From the NCBI GenBank assembly GCA_050302275.1, contig JBNLAT010000002.1:1-64000 (forward strand): a DNA stretch of 64,000 bases, in the 5' to 3' direction. How positions within the stretch are numbered: the stretch's first letter is position 1; the number at the start of each line of letters is the position of its first letter. Positions 18,303 to 25,782 of this stretch are shown in pieces. The notes under the pieces are model-generated. The model saw only the letters and a program-made list of their open reading frames with translations, ran no database searches and was not told where the DNA came from. Both the position numbers and the translations under genes were made by a program. Source of the stretch: JAPHTQ01 sp050302275 (GTDB taxonomy: Bacteria; Pseudomonadota; Gammaproteobacteria; Thiohalomonadales; Thiohalomonadaceae).

Positions 18303-18682
18303 ACGCGGCACGTAAACAACACGGTTTTACTCTGTTGGAAGTACTGGTTGCGCTGGTGGTGCTGGCCGTTGCCCTGGCCAGCCTGGTGAAAGGGGTTGGT
18401 GGGAACGCAGCAAACGAGGCCTACCTGCGTGACAAGACCCTGGCGCAGTGGGTGGCAATGAACGTGGTGGCAGAGATGCAGCTTGCGGAGAAATGGCCCG
18501 ACAAAGGCAAGAAACAGGGCAACGAAACCATGGGCGGTTATGAGTGGTTCTGGCGTACGGAAGTTAGCGACACCTTTGATGAAGATGTACGCCGCCTGGA
18601 AGTGAGAGTTCGCCGCAACGACGACAGCGATGAGACGCCACTCTCCAGTATCGTGGCTTTTCTACCCAAACCAGTTACCTGA
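18299..18682 (+). CDS. gspI: Minor pseudopilin GspI
   Basis: GspI is a minor pseudopilin that nucleates the tip complex with GspJ and GspK. The 127-residue protein shows H-G-F-T-L-L-E-V-L-V-A-L-V-V-L-A and the family pattern W-V-A-M-N-V-V-A-E-M-Q-L near residue 57. It begins with GTG overlapping the gspH stop by 4 nt (GTGA). Confidence 0.92.
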   Translation: MNAARKQHGFTLLEVLVALVVLAVALASLVKGVGGNAANEAYLRDKTLAQWVAMNVVAEMQLAEKWPDKGKKQGNETMGGYEWFWRTEVSDTFDEDVRRLEVRVRRNDDSDETPLSSIVAFLPKPVT

Positions 18683-18683
18683 T

Positions 18684-19292
18684 ATGCGTTCGCTGCGTAC
18701 AAAAGGTTTTACTCTGCTGGAACTGTTGGTGGCGATTACGGTGTTTGCCTTTGTTTCCGTAATTGCCTATTCAGGTCTGCACTCTGTTTTACAGGGTAAG
18801 GAACGCACCGAGCAACATGCGGCACGTTTGCAAAAATTACAGAGCGCGATGTTGTTGCTGGAACGGGATCTGTTGCAGTTCACTGCACGACCAATCCGTG
18901 ATGAATATGGTGATAGTCAGCCGGCACTGAAAAGCGCCGACATGGGGGAGTATCTGCTGGAGTTCAGTAGTGGCGGGCGACCCAATCCGGGTGGTTTGAA
19001 ACGCAGTACGCTACAGCGTATCGCTTACGGTATTCGTGATAATAAATTGATGCGTTTTCTCTGGCCCGTGCTGGATCGTCCCTCTGTCAACGAGCCATTT
19101 GCGCTGGATGTATTGGACGATGTGAGGGAATTTAATTGTCGATATCTGAAATCTGATCGGCAATGGACTGAGCAGTGGCCACCGATGGGGGGGAATGCAA
19201 CAGATCTGCCGCTGGCGTTGGAGATCACGTTGGAGACGGAAAAGATGGGGGAGTTTCGCCGTCTCTTTCCATTGCCGCAGGGGACACCATGA
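18684..19292 (+). CDS. gspJ: Minor pseudopilin GspJ
   Basis: GspJ belongs to the I-J-K tip complex of the type II pseudopilus. The 202-residue protein has K-G-F-T-L-L-E-L-L-V-A-I-T-V-F-A after a 6-residue leader, and the family features L-L-L-E-R-D-L-L-Q and E-F-S-S-G-G. ATG 18684 is 1 nt after the gspI stop and gives the short leader expected of GspJ. Its stop overlaps the gspK start (ATGA). Confidence 0.92.
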   Translation: MRSLRTKGFTLLELLVAITVFAFVSVIAYSGLHSVLQGKERTEQHAARLQKLQSAMLLLERDLLQFTARPIRDEYGDSQPALKSADMGEYLLEFSSGGRPNPGGLKRSTLQRIAYGIRDNKLMRFLWPVLDRPSVNEPFALDVLDDVREFNCRYLKSDRQWTEQWPPMGGNATDLPLALEITLETEKMGEFRRLFPLPQGTP

Positions 19293-20212
19293 TGCGGCTA
19301 CAAACTGGTGTCGCCCTGATTACTGCTCTGCTGGTGGTTGCTCTGGCAACCTCCATTGCCGTGGCGATGGTTTCACGCCAGCAGATCGATATTCGACGTA
19401 GTGGCAACATGCTGCAGTTCGAGCAGGCCATACTCTATATTGAGGGAATGGAGGGTTGGGCTGGAAGAGTGCTTTATGCAGATGTGCAGGATAACCAGAC
19501 CGATCATCGGGAAGAAGAGTGGGCTACCCAGTTACCACCAATGCCTGTAGAAGGTGGGCAGCTTGCCGGTGCCATCGAAGATCTGAATGCCCGTTTTAAC
19601 CTCAATGCACTCTACGTCAATGGGCAGGTGAATACGATTGCAGTGGATGCGTTTCGTCGCCTGCTTGGTGAGCTGGATATCAATACCGGGGTTGCCGAAA
19701 CGCTGCTCGACTGGCTGGACCCGGACGACAAGCAACGCTTTCCGGACGGAGGGGAGGATACACTTTACCTCGGGCTGGAGTCGCCCTATCGCGTCGCCAA
19801 TGGAGCGTTACTTAGTCGTAGTGAACTGATGTTACTGCACAATATGACCGCAGAGGATTTTGCCAAGCTTGCACCTTTCGTAACGGCGTTGCCCGGTGCA
19901 GCACTGGTGAATGTGAATACTGCTTCAGCGGAGGTGTTACAGGCGATGATACCTGGCATCAGTGAGGTGGATGCAGAGACCCTGATCGCCGGTCGGGGTA
20001 AAACTGGCTACGGGGATATGAACGCTTTTATCGGTCAGCAGGTCCTGCAGGGCAAGAACGTGCCAACCGACCTGCTTGGAGTCAGCAGCGACTATTTTGT
20101 GGTAACGTCGCAGGTTCAGTTTGGCAGGATCACAACCCAGTTTCAGAGCATGCTCTATCGGGATAAACAGACTGGCACGCACCTGGTGCGTCGTGCCCAG
20201 GGGACGCTGTAG
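19289..20212 (+). CDS. gspK: Type II secretion minor pseudopilin GspK
   Basis: GspK caps the pseudopilus tip. It is the large minor pseudopilin (307 residues) and, as is normal for the family, lacks Glu at +5: the N-terminal segment reads T-G-V-A-L-I-T-A-L-L-V-V-A-L-A-T. A helical insertion domain and the SAM-like L-V-N-V-N-T-A-S-A-E-V-L motif (near residue 210) are present. It overlaps gspJ by 4 nt. Confidence 0.93.
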   Translation: MMRLQTGVALITALLVVALATSIAVAMVSRQQIDIRRSGNMLQFEQAILYIEGMEGWAGRVLYADVQDNQTDHREEEWATQLPPMPVEGGQLAGAIEDLNARFNLNALYVNGQVNTIAVDAFRRLLGELDINTGVAETLLDWLDPDDKQRFPDGGEDTLYLGLESPYRVANGALLSRSELMLLHNMTAEDFAKLAPFVTALPGAALVNVNTASAEVLQAMIPGISEVDAETLIAGRGKTGYGDMNAFIGQQVLQGKNVPTDLLGVSSDYFVVTSQVQFGRITTQFQSMLYRDKQTGTHLVRRAQGTL

Positions 20213-20214
20213 CA

Positions 20215-21423
20215 ATGGCAACAACGATTTACATACGCTTGGGTGGGACGCCGGAACAGCAGGTAAACTGGCTGGCGCGTGGCGATGCCGCTACCCTATC
20301 CACTCGCAGCGAAGCGCTCTCCCGCGTGGCGGAAAAGAGCGGCGCTGCCCGAGTGGTGGTTTTTGCCCCGGCAACCACCATGGTGACGCTGACGGCGGAG
20401 GTGCCGCCGCTCTCAGGACCACGCCTGCGTCAGGCCATACCTTATGCCCTGGAAGAGCAGTTTGCCGAGGATGTCGAGTCACTACACATTGCCCACGGCA
20501 CACGCAATGATGAAGGTTCTGTTTCGGTCGTTGCCCTTGAGCATGAACAGATGCGGCAGTGGCAGAAGCTGTTTGCCTCTGTTGAACTCCGTCCGCACCT
20601 GTTAATCAACGAAGCCCTGGCCCTGCCGTGGCAGGAGGGGCGGTGGACGCTCCTGCTGGAGCCCACTCAGGCACTATTGCGGACGGGCCCCTACAGTGCG
20701 CAAACGCTGCCACTGGAGCAGCTCCCGGCGATATTGGCTTTGGCCTGGCAGCAACGCCAGGAAGGAACATCCCCGACGCTGCAGGTTTATGACTCACGCG
20801 CTGGCGATGAGGGGTTTGATCCCGGTATTGAAATGCCGGTCGAGTATGAAACAAATGTCGAACCGTTACGCCTGTTTGTGCAGGGTATGGAGTCGGTGAG
20901 CTCCATCAATCTGTTGCAGGGCGAATACAACCGTAAGGAACAGCTGGGCAAAGTCTGGCGCCCGTGGCGTTTGACGGCCGCGCTGGCGGGCGCCTGGCTG
21001 CTGTTACAGTCGGTGACGGCGGTATGGGATTACTTCTCCCTGAGCAGCCGTGACGAACAACTCTACGCGGCGATTGAACAGGTCTATCGTGATACCTTCC
21101 CCCAGGCGAAGAACGTGGTGAACCCACGCCTGCAGATGGAGCGCAAGCTCGATGAACTGCGTGGCGGCGGTGGTGGCACAGCCTTTACCCACCTTCTGGC
21201 CGGGAGTGGTTCGACACTGGCCGATACCGCTGGAGTGACGGTAAAAAGCCTGCGCTACAAACAGGGTGAGCTGGAACTGGAACTGGATGTGGAAGGGTTA
21301 CCCGTGCTGGATAAGTTGAAGAGTGCTCTGCAGGGGAAAAAGTTGAATGTTGAAGTGCGTAGCGCCACGGCACGTGGCGATCGGGTCGAAAGCCGAGTGG
21401 TGATCAGGGAGGCCGGCGCATGA
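20215..21423 (+). CDS. gspL: Type II secretion protein GspL
   Basis: GspL recruits the GspE ATPase to the inner membrane. The 402-residue protein has an actin-like cytoplasmic domain (residues 1-235, with P-P-L-S-G-P-R-L-R-Q-A-I-P-Y-A-L-E-E), one membrane span (about 250-268, W-R-L-T-A-A-L-A-G-A-W-L-L-L) and a ferredoxin-like periplasmic domain. It starts 2 nt after gspK and overlaps gspM by 4 nt. Confidence 0.93.
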   Translation: MATTIYIRLGGTPEQQVNWLARGDAATLSTRSEALSRVAEKSGAARVVVFAPATTMVTLTAEVPPLSGPRLRQAIPYALEEQFAEDVESLHIAHGTRNDEGSVSVVALEHEQMRQWQKLFASVELRPHLLINEALALPWQEGRWTLLLEPTQALLRTGPYSAQTLPLEQLPAILALAWQQRQEGTSPTLQVYDSRAGDEGFDPGIEMPVEYETNVEPLRLFVQGMESVSSINLLQGEYNRKEQLGKVWRPWRLTAALAGAWLLLQSVTAVWDYFSLSSRDEQLYAAIEQVYRDTFPQAKNVVNPRLQMERKLDELRGGGGGTAFTHLLAGSGSTLADTAGVTVKSLRYKQGELELELDVEGLPVLDKLKSALQGKKLNVEVRSATARGDRVESRVVIREAGA

Positions 21424-21911
21424 ATCCACGTGAGTATTGGGCTGGTCTTCAGCCGAGGGAACAGCGCTTCCTCGCTGGTGGTGGAATCGCTCTGGCGCTG
21501 ATTCTGCTCTATGCGCTGATCATTGACCCCTTCAGCAGTGAGCTGTCACGCCTGCGTAGTAGTGTTGCGGCGCAGCAAGAAGAGCTGGTGTGGATGCGTC
21601 AGGCAGCCGCCGAGGCCAAGGGACTTATGGCAGGGGTCCCCCGCCCGTCTGCGGGGCGCAACGGTCAGTCGGCAATGAGTGTTATCGATAGCACCGCGCG
21701 AAAATTCGGTCTGGGCAAGGCGCTGAAGCAACTCAGCCCCAATGGTGACAAGGTACGGGTGCGGCTGGAAGGGGCTGCGTTCGACGCCATGGTCCAGTGG
21801 TTGGGTGAGCTTGGCGAGAAGCAGGGGATTGGTGTCGACAGTTTGAGTATGGAGCGTTTGGCCGATGTTGGGCTGGTCAATGCGACGGTGGTTCTGGGTG
21901 GCGGAGAGTAA
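21420..21911 (+). CDS. gspM: Type II secretion protein GspM
   Basis: GspM is a small bitopic partner of GspL. Its 163 residues comprise a short cytoplasmic part with L-Q-P-R-E-Q-R-F-L, a membrane segment (about 20-40) and a periplasmic ferredoxin-like domain. The gene overlaps gspL (ATGA) and its last base is the first base of gspN, indicating tight translational coupling. Confidence 0.9.
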   Translation: MNPREYWAGLQPREQRFLAGGGIALALILLYALIIDPFSSELSRLRSSVAAQQEELVWMRQAAAEAKGLMAGVPRPSAGRNGQSAMSVIDSTARKFGLGKALKQLSPNGDKVRVRLEGAAFDAMVQWLGELGEKQGIGVDSLSMERLADVGLVNATVVLGGGE

Positions 21912-22669
21912 TGCATAAGCGTCTGTTGATCATTGGGATTGCCGCCTACCTGTTGTTCCTGTTGATGTTGTTCCCGGCAACGACGGCATGGTCGCTGTTC
22001 TCACCCAAGGGTATGCCACTGCAGCTACAAGGGCTCAATGGTTCAATTTGGCAGGGCGAGGTAAGCCAGGCCAGCTGGAAAGGCCAACCTCTTGGCTCAC
22101 TCTCCTGGGATTTACGCCTATGGCCCCTGATTCTGGGCAGAGTGGGCGCCGATTTCTCACTGCAGACGGCAGAAGGCTACCTGCAGGGGGAGGCTCAACT
22201 GCCATTAAGCTTCTCCTCGATCCAGGTTTCAGCGCTGAAAGGGCAGCTGCCCCTGTCAGAGCTGATGCGTTTTGCGCCACGGATGCCCATTCCTGTGGCC
22301 GTGGCAGGTACCGTCACGCTGGATATCGGTCAGCTTGAGCTGGATATGGGGAGCGGGGCGGCCAGCGCCGAAGGGCGGGTTAACTGGCACGGCGCGGAGG
22401 TGCTTTCGCCCCAGGCCTTTAAAATGGGGAATCTCCAGGCCGATATCGCCACCGACGACAAAGGCGTACTGGGCGCACAGCTGAAGGACCTGGGCGGTCC
22501 ACTACAGCTGGATGCCATGTTTCAGCTGAAACCCGATCAGAGCTACAGCCTGAACGGCACCGTCGCCGCGACGAACAGTGCCGAGGCGTCACTACAACAG
22601 GCACTGAGCTGGTTGGGCAAGGCTGACAATAGCGGAAAACACCACCTGAAACTGCAGGGCAGGCTCTGA
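21911..22669 (+). CDS. gspN: Type II secretion protein GspN
   Basis: GspN is an accessory inner-membrane protein found in a subset of type II systems; its role is poorly defined. The 252-residue protein has one N-terminal membrane anchor (L-L-I-I-G-I-A-A-Y-L-L-F-L-L-M-L-F-P) followed by a periplasmic beta-rich domain with L-N-G-S-I-W-Q-G-E, the family hallmark. It is the last gene of the gsp cluster; the prepilin peptidase gspO is not in this window. Confidence 0.88.
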   Translation: MHKRLLIIGIAAYLLFLLMLFPATTAWSLFSPKGMPLQLQGLNGSIWQGEVSQASWKGQPLGSLSWDLRLWPLILGRVGADFSLQTAEGYLQGEAQLPLSFSSIQVSALKGQLPLSELMRFAPRMPIPVAVAGTVTLDIGQLELDMGSGAASAEGRVNWHGAEVLSPQAFKMGNLQADIATDDKGVLGAQLKDLGGPLQLDAMFQLKPDQSYSLNGTVAATNSAEASLQQALSWLGKADNSGKHHLKLQGRL

Positions 22670-22677
22670 TAAGAGAG

Positions 22678-22707
22678 TTGTCTTGCTACCCAACTCCTCC
22701 GTATACT
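22678..22707 (+). promoter_or_regulatory. Candidate promoter for a leaderless Fur-like mRNA
   Basis: TTGTCT at 22678-22683 and TATACT at 22702-22707 are 18 nt apart. The expected transcription start falls about 7 nt after the -10, at or next to the ATG of the Fur-like gene at 22715. No purine-rich Shine-Dalgarno lies in between (the region reads CAACTCCTCC). Confidence 0.42.
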
Positions 22708-22714
22708 CGCGCTT

Positions 22715-23155
22715 ATGGCGACAACGGGTAGCGAAAAGCAGCAAACAGGGCAATCGATAGCTTCGAAGCTGTCGGCGAGGGGGATATTTCTTACCACTCA
22801 GCGTCGCCTGATTGCCGATCAGCTTTTCTCTCGTGATCAACATATCACTGCCGAGCAGTTATATGACCAGATCCGCCATGCAGGGCACAAAGTATCCAAG
22901 GCAACGGTTTACAACACGCTCGCCCTTTTCAGTAAAGAAGGTCTGCTCCGCCCGATTAACGTGGAAGGCTCTGTGACCTTCTACGACTCCAATATCAGCC
23001 GTCATCACCATCTGTTCAATATCGACACCGGTGAACTCGTCGATATGGACAGCGATCTCCTGCCAGATGCAGATTCGCTGCGCAAAGCCCTGCCAGAGGG
23101 CGCCTCGCTCGAAGCCGTCGATCTGGTTATCCGTATCCGCAACCAGCACCCCTGA
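22715..23155 (+). CDS. Fur-family transcriptional regulator (PerR/Irr-like)
   Basis: A Fur-superfamily metal- or peroxide-responsive repressor of 146 residues. The winged helix covers about 20-90 (T-T-Q-R-R-L-I-A-D-Q-L, then K-A-T-V-Y-N-T-L); the dimerisation domain contains H-H-H-L-F-N-I-D-T-G-E-L. It has no cysteine at all, so the structural C-x-x-C zinc sites of classical Fur are missing; Irr-type regulators share this trait. It lies 211 nt upstream of a cytochrome c peroxidase gene with a 7-1-7 palindrome between them, suggesting control of the peroxidase. The true Fur is at 28460. Confidence 0.85.
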   Translation: MATTGSEKQQTGQSIASKLSARGIFLTTQRRLIADQLFSRDQHITAEQLYDQIRHAGHKVSKATVYNTLALFSKEGLLRPINVEGSVTFYDSNISRHHHLFNIDTGELVDMDSDLLPDADSLRKALPEGASLEAVDLVIRIRNQHP

Positions 23156-23205
23156 TTTTTGCCCGCCTTTGTTCCTGTTTCTTGATCTGCCTCATGGTTC
23201 TAGAA

Positions 23206-23220
23206 TTAGAATAATTCTAA
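23206..23220 (+). promoter_or_regulatory. Perfect 7-1-7 palindrome, probable operator of the Fur/PerR-like regulator
   Basis: TTAGAATAATTCTAA is a perfect 7-1-7 inverted repeat, the architecture of Fur-superfamily boxes (PerR box consensus TTATAATNATTATAA, two differences per half reduced to one position class). It sits in the 211-nt gap between the Fur-like gene and the peroxidase gene and is extended on the left by an overlapping TTCTAGAA palindrome. Binding is inferred. Confidence 0.68.
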
Positions 23221-23366
23221 AACTATATCTGCCTGATACAGGGATTGTCGTGGCGGTTTTCCAGCACGGATTCGGCTTGCGGCACCGCGTTGTATCGGGT
23301 GAATGAAATTACTCCCCCATAACCCGATTGGGTCCTCCCAAGCGGGGCAACAGAAGGTGCTGAAAT

Positions 23367-24356
23367 ATGGAAATGAAGTTGGCTGTACTTCCAGCAGTAT
23401 TGTTGAGTCTTTTCACCGTTAACCTTCAGGCAGCGGAACCGATAGAGCCGATCAAGCCTGTGAGTAAGATTAATCTCGGCGAAGTAGAACTGGGTAAAAA
23501 GCTCTATTTCGATCCACGCCTTTCCAAGTCCGGTTTTATCTCCTGCAACTCCTGCCACAACCTGAGTATGGGTGGCACGGATAATCTGAAAACCTCGATC
23601 GGGCACAACTGGCAACAGGGCCCGATCAACGCACCCACCGTGCTCAATTCGAGTATGAATCTGGCCCAGTTCTGGGATGGCCGCGCCAAAGATCTGCAGG
23701 CCCAGGCGGGCGGTCCTATCGCCAACCCGGGTGAGATGGGCTTTACCCACAAACTCGCCGTTGAAGTGCTTGAATCGATCCCTGAGTACGTCATGGAGTT
23801 CAAACAGGTCTACGGCACCGACAAAATCACCATCGATGAAGTGACTGCGGCGATCGCTGAGTTTGAGAAGACTCTGGTCACGCCGAATTCACGCTTCGAT
23901 CAGTGGTTGTTGGGTGACAAAGCTGCACTGAATACAACTGAAATGGCAGGCTATAACCTGTTCAAATCCAGTGGCTGTACCGCCTGTCATAACGGTGCTG
24001 CAGTAGGCGGAAACTCGTTCCAGAAAATGGGCGTGGTCAAACCCTACAAGGCCAAGAGTCCCGCCGAAGGGCGAAGCGCGGTCACAGGTAAAGATGCGGA
24101 TCGTTTCATGTTCAAGGTGCCGACCTTGCGTAATGTCGAACTGACCTATCCCTATTTCCACGATGGCCAGGCCGAAACGCTGACCGAGGCGGTGGACATT
24201 ATGGGCCAGATACAGCTGGGCAAGAAGTTCAGCAATAAGGAAAACGCACAGATTGTCGCTTTCCTGAAAACGCTGACCGGCGATCAGCCATCATTCCAGA
24301 TGCCGACTCTGCCGCCTTCAACTGACAGTACGCCCAGACCGAAGCCGTTTGATTGA
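23367..24356 (+). CDS. Di-haem cytochrome c peroxidase
   Basis: Periplasmic bacterial cytochrome c peroxidase (CCP/MauG family), reducing hydrogen peroxide with electrons from c-type cytochromes. The 329-residue precursor has a signal peptide (about residues 1-22) and two haem c motifs, C-N-S-C-H at 60-64 and C-T-A-C-H at 204-208, each in its own cytochrome c domain. Y-P-Y-F-H-D-G near residue 265 matches the CCP family. It has AGAAGG upstream of ATG and is probably controlled by the adjacent Fur-like protein. A strong terminator follows. Confidence 0.92.
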   Translation: MEMKLAVLPAVLLSLFTVNLQAAEPIEPIKPVSKINLGEVELGKKLYFDPRLSKSGFISCNSCHNLSMGGTDNLKTSIGHNWQQGPINAPTVLNSSMNLAQFWDGRAKDLQAQAGGPIANPGEMGFTHKLAVEVLESIPEYVMEFKQVYGTDKITIDEVTAAIAEFEKTLVTPNSRFDQWLLGDKAALNTTEMAGYNLFKSSGCTACHNGAAVGGNSFQKMGVVKPYKAKSPAEGRSAVTGKDADRFMFKVPTLRNVELTYPYFHDGQAETLTEAVDIMGQIQLGKKFSNKENAQIVAFLKTLTGDQPSFQMPTLPPSTDSTPRPKPFD

Positions 24357-24377
24357 TTTCGATTAGACTGAAAAAAT

Positions 24378-24406
24378 AAGGCCACCCACTGGGTGGCCTT
24401 TTGTTT
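24378..24406. terminator. Bidirectional terminator between ccp and the tmRNA-tail units
   Basis: AAGGCCACCC - ACT - GGGTGGCCTT is a 10-bp perfect stem. It is followed by TTGTTT on the plus strand and by ATTTTTTC on the minus strand, so it can stop both ccp transcripts and leftward transcripts running out of ssrA. Confidence 0.88.
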
Positions 24407-24408
24407 GT

Positions 24409-24545
24409 TGGTGGAGGCGGCGGGACTACTCGGCCCATCTAATGGGCCTCGCCCTACGGGCCGTCGTCGCTCCTCTCCGACGTTCTTCGGCACTTGCCAG
24501 TGCCTCGTCGAACCCCGCTCCGCGGGTTCGTCATTCCCGGATGTG
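24409..24545 (-). repeat. Tandem tmRNA-tail unit, distal copy
   Basis: Read on the minus strand, this unit ends with TCCCGCCGCCTCCACCA, identical to the last 17 nt of the tmRNA, then a short AC-rich spacer and the hairpin at 24378-24400. Its 77-bp end (24409-24485) matches 24580-24656 in the next unit at 72 of 77 positions, all five differences being transitions. Farther in it contains GGGGTTCGA, reminiscent of a T-loop. It is not a complete tRNA or tmRNA. No protein function is supported. Confidence 0.8.
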
Positions 24546-24572
24546 AAAAGACCACCTTGTAGGTGGTCTTTT
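24546..24572. terminator. Terminator-like hairpin between the two tail units
   Basis: AAAAGACCACCT - TGT - AGGTGGTCTTTT is a 12-bp perfect stem flanked by T runs in both directions. On the minus strand it directly follows the CCTCCACCA end of the proximal tail unit, as the ssrA terminator follows the real tmRNA end. Confidence 0.85.
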
Positions 24573-24579
24573 GTTTTAT

Positions 24580-24723
24580 TGGTGGAGGCGGTGGGACTAC
24601 TCGGCCCATCTAATGGGCCTCGCCCTACGGGCCATCGTCGCTTTTCTCCGATGTTCGGCCACGCTCCACGCGCGGCACGTCGAACCCGGAACGCGGGTCC
24701 TCATCCACACCACATCCGACAAA
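24580..24723 (-). repeat. Tandem tmRNA-tail unit, proximal copy
   Basis: Second partial copy of the tmRNA 3' end, again in the ssrA orientation. Minus-strand end TCCCACCGCCTCCACCA differs from the tmRNA tail at one position. 24580-24656 is nearly identical to 24409-24485; the inner halves have diverged but both keep a GGGTTCGAC-like T-loop box. Spacing of the CCA ends (24409, 24580, 24761) is 171 and 181 nt. Function unknown. Confidence 0.8.
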
Positions 24724-24753
24724 TAAAAAAGGGCCACCCTGTGGGCGACCCTT
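24724..24753 (-). terminator. Rho-independent terminator of ssrA
   Basis: On the minus strand AAGGGTCGCCC - ACA - GGGTGGCCCTT (one mismatched pair) is followed by a run of six T. It lies 8 nt after the tmRNA CCA end. Confidence 0.88.
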
Positions 24754-24760
24754 GTTTATT

Positions 24761-25123
24761 TGGTGGAGGCGGCGGGAATCGAACCCGCGTCCGCAAGTCC
24801 TCCGCCATCGGCTCTACATGCTTATCCAGTCTATTGTTTTAACCAGTAGCAACCCGACGGGCAGGGCCAACTAAAGGCGATTCCGGTAAAGTTTTAACGA
24901 ATCCACCCCGAACAAGCTTCATCGCGATCCTGTGAGCATGACCCCTGGTTCCCGAGTGCACAGGCACAGGCCCGGCCAGAGGGCACCCTACTGGGTATTA
25001 AGCAGCGAGTGCGTAGTTGTCGTCGTTGGCAACTATAATTTTGCAGATGTGATTTACGAGGATCTCTGCATCCTCGGCATGCACCTCAGGTTTCGCTACC
25101 CACGTCGAAGCCAGGTCGCCCCC
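24761..25123 (-). ncRNA. ssrA: Transfer-messenger RNA (tmRNA)
   Basis: tmRNA rescues stalled ribosomes and tags the incomplete protein. The 363-nt minus-strand gene has a 7-bp acceptor stem (GGGGGCG at 25123-25117 with CGCCTCC, one G-U pair) ending in ACCA at 24761, a T-arm GCGGG-TTCGATT-CCCGC and the 5' GGCTTCGACG segment of the tRNA-like domain. The tag reading frame at 25030-24998 encodes A-N-D-D-N-Y-A-L-A-A followed by TAA, one residue different from the E. coli tag. Its partner gene smpB lies just upstream on the same strand. Confidence 0.96.
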
Positions 25124-25140
25124 ATTGGTTCAAGTTAGGC

Positions 25141-25169
25141 ATTCTACGGACGGGAAGGTTCCCTGTCAC
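25141..25169 (-). promoter_or_regulatory. Candidate sigma-70 promoter of ssrA
   Basis: On the minus strand GTGACA (25169-25164) and TAGAAT (25146-25141) are 17 nt apart. The start would fall near 25134, leaving a short 5' leader before the mature end at 25123, compatible with RNase P trimming. Confidence 0.55.
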
Positions 25170-25188
25170 TAAATGCTTAAGCTCGTCC

Positions 25189-25671
25189 TTAGGCGTTTTT
25201 CATGATGCGCTGTTTCTCGCGCTGCCAGTCGCGCTCTTTCTCGCTAGCCCGCTTGTCGTGCTTTTGTTTGCCCTTGGCCAGACCAATTTCGGCTTTGGCG
25301 CGGCCCTTCTTCCAGTAGAGGGAGAGGGCGATCAGGGTATAGCCCTTGCGCTCCACCGCACCGATCATCTTGTCGATCTCTTCGCGGTGCAGTAGCAGTT
25401 TGCGCACCCGGGTCGATTCAGGTTTGACGTGGGTAGAGGCAGTCAGCAGAGGGGTGATCTGCAGGTTGGAGATCCACGCCTCGCCGTCCTTAATGAAGAC
25501 GTAGCTGTCCACCAGCTGCACCTTACCGGCACGCAGGCTCTTCACTTCCCAGCCTTGCAGCACCAGTCCCGCCTCCATCTTGTCTTCGATGAAGAAGTCG
25601 TGCCGTGCCTTTTTGTTGGTGGCGATGGTGCTGGAGCCCGCGCCTTTTACGCTTTTACTTGTCTTGGCCAT
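25189..25671 (-). CDS. smpB: SsrA-binding protein SmpB
   Basis: SmpB binds the tRNA-like domain of tmRNA and delivers it to stalled ribosomes. The 160-residue protein contains the OB-fold motifs A-R-H-D-F-F-I-E-D, G-W-E-V-K-S-L-R-A-G-K and the basic C-terminal tail (K-R-A-S-E-K-E-R-D-W-Q-R-E-K). It is encoded upstream of ssrA on the minus strand, a common arrangement that keeps the two partners together. Confidence 0.97.
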   Translation of the reverse strand: MAKTSKSVKGAGSSTIATNKKARHDFFIEDKMEAGLVLQGWEVKSLRAGKVQLVDSYVFIKDGEAWISNLQITPLLTASTHVKPESTRVRKLLLHREEIDKMIGAVERKGYTLIALSLYWKKGRAKAEIGLAKGKQKHDKRASEKERDWQREKQRIMKNA

Positions 25672-25782
25672 AGCGGCGCATTATAGGCGATCTGTTTGCC
25701 CCTGAGACAGGGGCAGGGGCATCGGTTGAGCGAAAAGCGGATATGGCAGACAATTGGGGCACAAAAAGCTTGGGGGATAGCG

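Noticed and set aside
24409..24723. CRISPR-like direct repeats
   Set aside because: Only two units of about 171 nt with a 77-bp near-identical block; there are no short regular repeats with unique spacers and no cas genes.
24393..24842. Open frame of 149 codons across the tmRNA-tail units
   Set aside because: It reads through terminator hairpins, repeated RNA-like tails and into the ssrA 3' end on the wrong strand. The repeated protein segments simply reflect the repeated DNA.
24932..25138. Open frame of 68 codons opposite the tmRNA
   Set aside because: It is fully antisense to ssrA and has no Shine-Dalgarno or protein-like features.
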